Source of the DNA: an uncultured Roseiflexaceae bacterium
GTDB lineage: Bacteria; Chloroflexota; Chloroflexia; Chloroflexales; Roseiflexaceae
Direction of reading: 5' to 3'
Assembly (NCBI GenBank): GCA_937988885.1
Contig: CALKHR010000110.1
Coordinates: 124,001 to 188,000, forward strand
Length of the DNA stretch: 64,000 bases
Positions 45,155 through 53,384 of the stretch are shown one piece after another; positions within the stretch are counted from its first letter, which is position 1; the number at the start of each line of letters is the position of its first letter. The notes below the pieces were generated by a model. It saw only the letters and a program-made list of their open reading frames with translations. It ran no database searches and was not told the origin of the DNA. The translations under genes were made by a program, and so were the position numbers.

Positions 45155-48100
45155 CTATGACGATAGGTTGCGCTGCTGGTTTGCTCGCCGTTGCTGCAGC
45201 CGATTCGCACCCATACGGCGCTGAGCATCGCGCTCCTCGATCTGCGCCGTTGGCTTTGGCGTCTCTGTTCGGCTAAGGTAGCTCGCCAGAGCATGCACCG
45301 TGGGGTAATTGAACATATCGACGAGCGAGACTTGGTACTTGCTCATCTGCTCGACCTTGCTGTGGATGCGGGCTAACAGCAACGAGTGCCCACCTAGATC
45401 GAAGAAGTTATCGTACAAGCCGACCCGCTCCAATTGCAGCGCCTCGGACCACAATGCCGCAATCGAGCGCTCCAACTCCGATTGTGGTGCTACAAACGTC
45501 TGTTCCTGCGCAGTATGCGACTGCGATGGCGAAGGCAGTGCAGCTCGATCCAGTTTACCGTTCGGCGTGAGCGGCATGCTATCAAGCATCACAAACGCCG
45601 AGGGGATCATAAATTCTGGCACGATCTTGCGCAGATGCTCCTTCAACATCGATGCCGACAACTCAGCTTGTGGTTTGGTCGCAACGGAGGATGCATCGAA
45701 CAACCGCTGGTAAAAACCATTTCTGCGAAATTGCCGCTTGAAGTGGAATGCATCGTACTCGAAGTCAAGCCGTACGCCGTTGCGCCTATCCAACACGCCA
45801 TACAGCAGATAATCGGGGTTCAGCTGATTCTCACACAGCATCCGCTCGATGTGTAATGTAATCCGATCCCCCTGCGCCACCTGGATGGGCGTATCGAACA
45901 CAGGCAGGTAGACCGGGAGCCAACAGTGTTCGTGGCTGAGGATATCGATCGTCTCGCTTGCGACCGTATGAAGCCGTAACCACACCAAAAATCCATCGAT
46001 CTCCCCATCCTTGGTGATCTCCAGTTGCTCAGTGTGCAGTTCTTCAACCGCGATCTGTTGGGTGAAATCGAGATCCTCAAACACGCCTTTCGTAGAGATC
46101 AGATGTGAATCGTTCACATGCTTCAAGCAGACGCGCAGATCGAAGGGATAGCCAACCTGCTCGAAGATTCGATCGACGTAGTGGCGCGGCGTGCTGCCGA
46201 AATGCGGATTCGCGCGCACATACGGTGGGAGTTGCACAGCGGCGATCTGCGTGACGCTGCGTTCGGGGATCATGCGACCGCCAGGCTTGAGGAAGCGGCG
46301 CGCATTATTGATGATGACCGCTGCGCCCTCCGAACCGCCAATCGCGCCGACGATCTCAGAGACGCAAACGTCGGCAAGTTCAGGTAACTCGACCTTCGTC
46401 GCGTCGCCATACAGAATCGTGATCTTGTCGCTGAGACCCAGCCGCTCGATACATTGCTTGGCCTGACGGTAAGTCTCCTCAAGCAATTCGATGGTGTACA
46501 CGTGCTTGGCTCCTGCCTCCACACAGAAGCGCGACAGAATCGCATCCTTCCCAGTGCCGATCTCCACCACCACTTTGCCAGGCACAGTGCTCGCCAGCGC
46601 CGCACGATAGCTCTGGTTGCGCACCTCGTCGTTGGTCATTGCGCCGTACAGCAACTCATCGTACACGAAGTATTCGGCCACCGACGGCCATAGTTCGATC
46701 GGTTTCTCCTCGGTTTGCGTTGAAGATCGCGGCACAACGTAGGCGACCAAACGTTTCTCGGAGGAATCCTCCTGCGTCTGCATCACCACTGCCGCCTCGC
46801 GCACACCGGCATGCTGCAACAACGCCGATTCGATCTCACCCAATTCGATCCGGTAGCCCCGCAACTTCACCTGCTGATCGATGCGGCCTAGAAACTCCAA
46901 CTGGCCATCCGGCAGATAGCGCACTAAATCACCGGTGCGGTACAGGAACTCGGAGACAGGGACTTCGCCTTCGCTCGTGACATCCTGTGCGCCCTCAAAA
47001 GGCACAAACGGGTTCGGCACAAACCGCTCTTGGGTGAGGTGTGGTTGATGATGATAGCCACGCGCCAACCCAACGCCGCCAATGAACAATTCGCCAGGTA
47101 CGCCGATCGGCATAGGGCGCATCTTATCGTTGAGCACATACAACGCGCTATTCGCGATCGGGCGGCCAATCGGCAGTTTCGGACCACCGTCCCACAGGCC
47201 CATCGTGGCGCAGACGGTCACCTCGGTTGGGCCGTAGGCGTTCAGGAAGCGCCGACCCGCGCCCCACTGCACCGCCAAGGCATGCGGGCATGCCTCACCC
47301 GCAACCGCTATTGTGCGAAGGGCGGGCAGCGGGTCATACGGCAAGGCGGCCAGAGCCATCGGCGTGAACGTCACGGTCGTAATCGCGTGGTCGCGCAGGA
47401 GACCGAGTAAATCCGGCCCAGGCATGAGCATCTCCTGCGGGGCCAGGTACAACGTCGCGCCAGCGAGCAGTGTCATAGCGATCTCGGAGAGAGCCGCATC
47501 AAAGCTCAGCGACGCCAGTTGTAATACGCGGCTATCGGGCTGCACATCGAACATTGCGATCTGAGCCGCCGCCAGATTATTGATGCCGCGATGCTCGATG
47601 AGCACACCTTTGGGTCGCCCTGTTGAGCCGGAGGTGTAGATCATATAGGCGAGATTTGAGTTGTTGACCTTACTGATGGGGTTGGAGACGGGCTGAGCCG
47701 AGATCTGCATCCGATCGCGCTCTAAACAGACCACCGCCAACTCGTTGAGGCCAGCATCGCGCCAGGGCAACTGTTCGAGCAGATCGTCCTGCGTGACCAA
47801 CGCCGCTGCAGCCGAATCCTCCAGCATAAAGGCGAGCCGTTCGCTGGGATACGCCGGATCGAGCGGCACATACGCCCCACCCGCCTTCAAAATGCCCAAT
47901 ATGCCGATAAGCATATCGAGCGAGCGTTTGACGCATATGCCAACCAATTTATCTGGCCCAATACCTTGCCGCTGCAAGTAATGGGCAAGTTGATTAGCGC
48001 GCTGATTCAGTTCGTGATACGAGAGGATGCTTGTTGAGCCATTTGGCGCGACAAACACAGCAGCGAGGGCATCGGGCGTTCGTTCAACCTGTTTCTCAAA

Positions 48101-49507
48101 CAGATGATGGAAACAGCGGTCATGAACATACGGCGCAGAAGTACGGTTCCAATCGACTAACACCTGAGTGGTTTCGGCTTCGCTCAGCATGTCGAGTTGA
48201 CCGAGGCGCGCATGCGGCGACATACTCATCGCGAGCAGCAGCGTCTTGAGATGCCCGGCCATCCGTGCGATACTGTCCGCATCGAAGCGATTGCTATCGT
48301 AAATGAGCTTGATGACCAGCGTATCAGCGGCAATAACCGACAAGTTGAGCGGGTAATTCGTGCGCTCAATCGTCTGGCTGTGCTGAACGTGTAGGCTCGC
48401 CCCGCTGAAGTTCACCATCTCGGCGGGATAACTCTCGAAGCTGAGGATATTTTCGAACAGCGGTTGGCCTTGTTCTAGCCCACTCCAGTTCTGGACTTGA
48501 ACCAGCGGGCTATAGTCGTATTGGCGTGCTTCGGCCTGCTCAAGTTGCAGCGCTTGCAGCCACTCAAGCACCGTGGCATCACTGTTAGCCCGCACCCGTA
48601 CCGGCAGCGTGTTGAGGAACAAGCCAACCATCGCATCGGAGCCTAGCAATGTTGGCGGACGCCCCGAAACGACGCTGCCAAATACCACATCTTCCGAAGC
48701 GCTATAGCGACTCAGCAGCAGCGCCCACGCGCCATGCACCAGTGTCCCTATCGTCACTTGGTTGCTGCGCGCGAAGGACTGAAGATGCGCCATGGATTCT
48801 TCGGGCAACGCATCGTACCACTCGCGATAGTCTGGGGGCGCATCCGTCTGCGAGGCGTTGCGCTCAATCCACAGCTGTGTTGGCGCGCTCATCCCACGCA
48901 GGCGGTCACGCCAAAACGCTTCAGCCTCCGTTAGACTTTGGTGCTCAAGCCAGGCAATGTAGTCTCGGAACGGGCGTACCTCAGCGAAGGTATACGAGCG
49001 GCCTTCCACCGACGCGTGGTAGAAGCCAAACACTTCCTTCAACACTAACATAATCGCCCAGCCGTCGAGCAATATGTGATGAAAACTCCAGACGAATTGA
49101 TAGCGATCATCTGCCATGCGGATGAGGTGGAGGCGCATCAGCGGCGCACGCGAAAGATCGAAACCGCGCGCTCTATCCTCCGCCAATAACCGCTCGAACT
49201 GAACTGCCTGCAACTCAGGTGCGAGGTCGCGCCAATCGAGCACGTTCCAAGGGGCTTGCACGCGCTGGCGAATCACTTGCAACGGCTGCTCCAAATTGCT
49301 CCAGATGAACATCGCGCGCAATGCGGCGTGGTGATCGATCGTAGCCTGCCAAGCCTCATAGAACTTGTCGATATTCAGATCCCCACGCAACTCGGCGGAC
49401 CATTGCACAAAATATTGTGCCGAATCAGGAGCGTATCGAGCATGAAACAACATACCCTGCTGCATGGGGGATAAGGGATACATATCCTCTACGTTCTTCG
49501 GTTTCAT
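45155..49507 (-). CDS. NRPS2: C - A(Tyr-like)[PRMT-like MT] - PCP
   Basis: This is a 1450-residue NRPS module. The C domain (1-440) starts YPLSPMQQGMLFH, the pattern common in domains that take a D-donor, with intact HHILLDG (143-149). The A domain (455-925) has YTSGSTGRPKG; reading the GrsA pocket positions gives D-A-S-T-A-A-A-V-C-K, close to known Tyr codes. A methyltransferase (about 930-1275) is inserted between A8 and the A9/A10 end (LTPNGKLDRAAL). It carries VVVEIGTGKDA, a double-Glu loop SEIVGAIGGSEG (Glu 1051 and 1060, nine apart as in PRMTs) and EHCWLPVYLPV like the PRMT THW loop. The PCP Ser is at 1375 (LGGHSLLL). There is no TE. It starts two bases after the NRPS1 stop. Confidence 0.93.
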   Translation of the reverse strand: MKPKNVEDMYPLSPMQQGMLFHARYAPDSAQYFVQWSAELRGDLNIDKFYEAWQATIDHHAALRAMFIWSNLEQPLQVIRQRVQAPWNVLDWRDLAPELQAVQFERLLAEDRARGFDLSRAPLMRLHLIRMADDRYQFVWSFHHILLDGWAIMLVLKEVFGFYHASVEGRSYTFAEVRPFRDYIAWLEHQSLTEAEAFWRDRLRGMSAPTQLWIERNASQTDAPPDYREWYDALPEESMAHLQSFARSNQVTIGTLVHGAWALLLSRYSASEDVVFGSVVSGRPPTLLGSDAMVGLFLNTLPVRVRANSDATVLEWLQALQLEQAEARQYDYSPLVQVQNWSGLEQGQPLFENILSFESYPAEMVNFSGASLHVQHSQTIERTNYPLNLSVIAADTLVIKLIYDSNRFDADSIARMAGHLKTLLLAMSMSPHARLGQLDMLSEAETTQVLVDWNRTSAPYVHDRCFHHLFEKQVERTPDALAAVFVAPNGSTSILSYHELNQRANQLAHYLQRQGIGPDKLVGICVKRSLDMLIGILGILKAGGAYVPLDPAYPSERLAFMLEDSAAAALVTQDDLLEQLPWRDAGLNELAVVCLERDRMQISAQPVSNPISKVNNSNLAYMIYTSGSTGRPKGVLIEHRGINNLAAAQIAMFDVQPDSRVLQLASLSFDAALSEIAMTLLAGATLYLAPQEMLMPGPDLLGLLRDHAITTVTFTPMALAALPYDPLPALRTIAVAGEACPHALAVQWGAGRRFLNAYGPTEVTVCATMGLWDGGPKLPIGRPIANSALYVLNDKMRPMPIGVPGELFIGGVGLARGYHHQPHLTQERFVPNPFVPFEGAQDVTSEGEVPVSEFLYRTGDLVRYLPDGQLEFLGRIDQQVKLRGYRIELGEIESALLQHAGVREAAVVMQTQEDSSEKRLVAYVVPRSSTQTEEKPIELWPSVAEYFVYDELLYGAMTNDEVRNQSYRAALASTVPGKVVVEIGTGKDAILSRFCVEAGAKHVYTIELLEETYRQAKQCIERLGLSDKITILYGDATKVELPELADVCVSEIVGAIGGSEGAAVIINNARRFLKPGGRMIPERSVTQIAAVQLPPYVRANPHFGSTPRHYVDRIFEQVGYPFDLRVCLKHVNDSHLISTKGVFEDLDFTQQIAVEELHTEQLEITKDGEIDGFLVWLRLHTVASETIDILSHEHCWLPVYLPVFDTPIQVAQGDRITLHIERMLCENQLNPDYLLYGVLDRRNGVRLDFEYDAFHFKRQFRRNGFYQRLFDASSVATKPQAELSASMLKEHLRKIVPEFMIPSAFVMLDSMPLTPNGKLDRAALPSPSQSHTAQEQTFVAPQSELERSIAALWSEALQLERVGLYDNFFDLGGHSLLLARIHSKVEQMSKYQVSLVDMFNYPTVHALASYLSRTETPKPTAQIEERDAQRRMGANRLQQRRANQQRNLSS

Positions 49508-49509
49508 AC

Positions 49510-52500
49510 CTACATCTCCTCATCATCGAGATCGCTAATCAGGGCTGCAACCGCATCCAACTGCTGCTGATTCAAGCCCGCCAATTCGAAGTCCGCAGGT
49601 GAAAATCCGTTGGTACGCGGCGCTAGGCATTGCGTGATCAATTGCCGCAACTCGGCGATATAGCGCTCGGCCAATTGTGTGACCGTCGTTTCTTTGTGCA
49701 GATTTGCGCTGTAGGTCCAGGTAAAGGTGAGACAGCCCTCGTTGACTAGGCCTTCCACTACGAGTGTGTGGGTGCGGTGCCCCAACGGGCTACGGCACGG
49801 GCCGATCGGCTCTGTAGCGCGCCGCTCTAGCACACCATCTCGCAGCACCTGATCGAATTGCCCAAGGTAGTTAAAGCGCAATTGCGGATGCGGTAGTTCG
49901 CGCAGTTGCTCGACGATCGCCGCATCGTCGCTCAGATAACGCAACAGGCCGTAGCTAATGCCGTGATCGGGGATTTGTCGCAGTTGCTCCTTCACAGCCT
50001 GCAGCGACGTTTGGAGATCATCGGCATATTCCAGCTTCAGCAGAACTGGGAACATCGCGGTGAACCAACCCACCGTGCGGGAGATATCCACATCGGCAAA
50101 GAGTTCCTCGCGCCCGTGGCTCTCCAGCGTGATGAGCAGCGACGACTGGCCCGTCCACGCGACCCCTGTGCGCAACAGGGCTGTGAGCAGCACATCGTTG
50201 ATTTGGGTTTGATACGCCTTCGGCAGATCCTGAAGTACTGCACGCGTCTCATCGGCGCTCAGACTACAGGTGACATGTCGAGCGCTCGCCACCGTATTCT
50301 CACCCAGCCGAAAGTCCAGAGGCAGCTCGGGATCGGCGCCTCGCAATGCGTTCAACCAGTACGACAGGTGTTGGCGTAGCTCATCGGAACGGGCGTAATC
50401 CCTCAGGTGAATAGCCCATTGCTGGTACGAAGTCGTTTTCGGGGGAAGAGCCACCGGTTTATTTTGGCGCAACTGCTGATAGATATGCTGAAGATCCTCC
50501 AGTAAAATGCGCCACGACACCCCATCGATCGACACATAGTTGATGATAATCAGCAGGCGCGACTTGCGGGTCTGGCCCAAATCAAAGAACATGCCGCACA
50601 AACGGGGCGCACGCGACAGATCAAGGCTGGACTGTAGTTGGGTCGCAGCCTCCTCGATCACACGCGCAAATTCCTCCTTCGGCAGCTTCACCAGATTCAT
50701 GTATGACAACGAGACTGGTTCGCATTGCATTGCGTTAAACTGCTGCCAGCCTGCATCATCTCGAACAACATACAGGCGCAACGCATCGTGGTGCATCACG
50801 AGGTATTGAAAGGCGATCTCGAGCAACGTCACATCGACCTTTGGGGCGACCTCGAACAACATCGCTTGATTCCAATGGTGCGGATCGGGAAACTGCTGCT
50901 CAAAGAACCACGACTGTATCGGCGTGAGCGGCACGGCACCGCTCACCGGGCCCTGCTCGGCCTGCACCTGCGATGATTGTTCCGCAAGTGGCGCCAGTTC
51001 GGCCACCGTAGGATGTTCGAACAATTGCTTCGAAGTGATGCGCAAGCCAGCCTGTTGAGCCTGCGCAATCATCTGGATGCTGAGGATCGAATCGCCGCCC
51101 AACTCAAAGAAGTTATCGTGGATATCGACGTGATCGACACCGAGGAGTTTGGCCCAAATCTCGGTAAGCAGGCGCTCGGCATACGAAATGGCTGTGGTTG
51201 CAGCAGGTGTCTCCGCGTGCAACTCGGTGGGTTGAGGCAGCGCCGCGCGATCAACTTTGCCGTTCGGCGTGAGCGGCAGCGCGTCGAGCACCACAAACAA
51301 CGAGGGCACCATATACTCAGGCAGACGCTCGTGGAGGAAGGCGCGCAACTCGCGCAGGAAGGCCTCCTTCGCACTATCGGTAAGCGCTTGGTAGTCGCGA
51401 TGGGCAACATACGCCACAAGCCGCTTCATGCCCGGCGTATCCTCACGAACAACCACAACCGCCGCAAACAGTTGCGGATGCGCCATCAGCGCCGTCTCGA
51501 TCTCGCCGAGCTCGATCCGATAGCCGCGCACCTTCACCTGATGGTCAACGCGCCCCAAGAACTCGATCGCACCATCGGCACGATAGCGCCCCAGATCACC
51601 CGTGCGGTAGAGGCGCTCGCCGTGGAGCAGACGACCATTGGGTCCAAAATGCTGAATATACAGCTCGTTGAAGGGATTGGGAATGAACTTCTCGGCGGTG
51701 AGATCGGGGCGATTGAGATAGCCACGGGCGATCCCTACCCCTCCCAAATAGATCTCGCCAACTTCGCCGACGGCTGCGAGATCGAGGCTTTCGGTGAGAA
51801 CATAGGCCTGTTTATAGCCAGTCGGCCAGCCGATCGGGATCGGCGATTGTTCGCGCTCCGGATCGCAGTCCCAACAGGTGGCTTCGATGGTGGCCTCGGT
51901 GGGGCCGTACAGGTTGTGGAGCGCTGTGTGCGGCAGAACGTGAGCGCAACGCCGCACCGTCTCTAACATCAGCGTATCGCCGCCACAGAAGATGTGTTTG
52001 AGCTCTTGGTAGCCGGCCAGAGAAGGCTCTTCGAGCAGCACACAAAAGAGCGAAGTCGCCATCTGAATAATCGTCACGTGCTGCTCCCGCATCAGCGCCA
52101 CCGTCGCAGCAGCGTAGTGTTGCATGCCAGGATCGGCTAACACAGCGACTCCGCCAACGGCGAGCGGCGCGAACAACTCCCAGGCGGCGATATCGAAGCT
52201 CAGCGAGGAGATCTGCAAAATACGATCGTTCGGGGTGAAAGCATAGGTCAACTGACGCCACAAAATCTCGTTGCAGAGACTCGCGTGCTCAATTTGCACC
52301 CCTTTGGGCCGTCCCGTCGAGCCAGAGGTATAGATGATGTAGACGAGGTTCGCGCCCGAGACGGTACACGTCGGGTTGGAGGTAGGTTGTGTGGCCCACA
52401 ACTCACGCGCACTATCGATCGGCAGGATGCAGCAGCGCCCCGGCTGATCGGAATCGAACAGGGTATCGAGCAGTGTAGTGAGATGTGACTGGGTGAGCAA

Positions 52501-52875
52501 TACGCGCACTCCCGCATCTTCGAGCATAAAGCGCAGACGCTCGGGAGGATAGCTTGGGTCTAGCGGAACATAGGCTCCACCGGCCTTGAGGATCGCCAAT
52601 AAGCCAATCAAGAGATCGCAAGAGCGTTCAATGCAGATGCCAACAGGTTGATCTGGGGTAACACCTAGTTGACACAAAAAATGAGCAAGCTGATTGGCCT
52701 GTTCGTTGAGTTCAAAATACGAAAGCGTTTTTCCACCTGCAATCACAGCAATCGCCGTGGGGTTATACGCAACTTGGCGTTCAAACAGTTGATGAACACA
52801 GAAATCATAGCAATAGGAGATATTCGACCAAGGGGAAGGTTTAAAAGCAGGTGTTTTCCCGATGTCAGACAACAT
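49510..52875 (-). CDS. NRPS1: A(Gln-like) - PCP - E (degenerate active site), loading module
   Basis: This is a 1121-residue starter module without a C domain. The A domain has YTSGSTGRPKG and pocket residues D-I-W-Q-F-G-L-I-E-K, nearest to the Gln code DAWQFGLIDK. PCP is FFELGGDSILSIQM, the GGDSI form usual before E domains (Ser about 596). The E domain (about 645-1110) has LTPIQSWFFEQ, ESHGREELF, ISRTVGWFTAMFPV and RFNYLGQFD, but its HHxxxDG core reads NYVSIDGVSW: both His are gone (Asn-Tyr at about 779-780). The His is the acid/base in studied E domains, so epimerisation is doubtful. The C-terminal tail LNQQQLDAVAALISDLDDEEM looks like a donor docking peptide for NRPS2. The ATG at 52875 has AAGGGGG upstream. 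Confidence 0.92.
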   Translation of the reverse strand: MLSDIGKTPAFKPSPWSNISYCYDFCVHQLFERQVAYNPTAIAVIAGGKTLSYFELNEQANQLAHFLCQLGVTPDQPVGICIERSCDLLIGLLAILKAGGAYVPLDPSYPPERLRFMLEDAGVRVLLTQSHLTTLLDTLFDSDQPGRCCILPIDSARELWATQPTSNPTCTVSGANLVYIIYTSGSTGRPKGVQIEHASLCNEILWRQLTYAFTPNDRILQISSLSFDIAAWELFAPLAVGGVAVLADPGMQHYAAATVALMREQHVTIIQMATSLFCVLLEEPSLAGYQELKHIFCGGDTLMLETVRRCAHVLPHTALHNLYGPTEATIEATCWDCDPEREQSPIPIGWPTGYKQAYVLTESLDLAAVGEVGEIYLGGVGIARGYLNRPDLTAEKFIPNPFNELYIQHFGPNGRLLHGERLYRTGDLGRYRADGAIEFLGRVDHQVKVRGYRIELGEIETALMAHPQLFAAVVVVREDTPGMKRLVAYVAHRDYQALTDSAKEAFLRELRAFLHERLPEYMVPSLFVVLDALPLTPNGKVDRAALPQPTELHAETPAATTAISYAERLLTEIWAKLLGVDHVDIHDNFFELGGDSILSIQMIAQAQQAGLRITSKQLFEHPTVAELAPLAEQSSQVQAEQGPVSGAVPLTPIQSWFFEQQFPDPHHWNQAMLFEVAPKVDVTLLEIAFQYLVMHHDALRLYVVRDDAGWQQFNAMQCEPVSLSYMNLVKLPKEEFARVIEEAATQLQSSLDLSRAPRLCGMFFDLGQTRKSRLLIIINYVSIDGVSWRILLEDLQHIYQQLRQNKPVALPPKTTSYQQWAIHLRDYARSDELRQHLSYWLNALRGADPELPLDFRLGENTVASARHVTCSLSADETRAVLQDLPKAYQTQINDVLLTALLRTGVAWTGQSSLLITLESHGREELFADVDISRTVGWFTAMFPVLLKLEYADDLQTSLQAVKEQLRQIPDHGISYGLLRYLSDDAAIVEQLRELPHPQLRFNYLGQFDQVLRDGVLERRATEPIGPCRSPLGHRTHTLVVEGLVNEGCLTFTWTYSANLHKETTVTQLAERYIAELRQLITQCLAPRTNGFSPADFELAGLNQQQLDAVAALISDLDDEEM

Positions 52876-53384
52876 ATGCACCCCCTTTTGGTTTTATGAG
52901 CAAAATAAAACTCATGAGAGTATCGAGTAAAAATATATTTATACGTTCAGAGGAAAAGTAATGAGGATATTTGACAAACAAACAACAAATCTTATAATAT
53001 ACTCATCTTTGTAGTTCTATCTTACGTTATTTAACAATCGATTTCTCATCAACATCAAAAGCGTATCAACTATTTTACAATAGTTAGATTAACAGCGTAT
53101 AGAGACCTTTTATAGCAGTTACATAGAAATATCCAACCCATTTATTCAACAAAGATATGTATTTTGACAGATGCACCTCTTAATAGATATATGATTAACT
53201 TTCTTGTACATTCTTTCACAAGCAGATATCGCATCAGAACGCTCAATGAGGAGAGTCATTGCAGCAGAGCACATATTGACAAGCTTCTTTAAGCGGCAGA
53301 TGGCATATGTCGTATTGCGCATATACACAAAAAAGGCGGGTGATTTTATCACTCGCCTTTCATGTATGTGGGATGATGAAGCGG
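52876..53384. other. 509-base AT-rich region between NRPS1 and the ABC exporter
   Basis: It probably holds the NRPS promoter and the exporter terminator at 53329-53360. Short open frames here have no family character. No clear extended -10 stands out for NRPS1. Confidence 0.45.
53329..53360 (-). terminator. Intrinsic terminator of the ABC exporter
   Basis: AAAGGCGGGTGA (53332-53343) pairs with TCACTCGCCTTT (53349-53360), one mismatch; on the - strand a T6 run follows (A's at 53329-53334). Confidence 0.75.
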
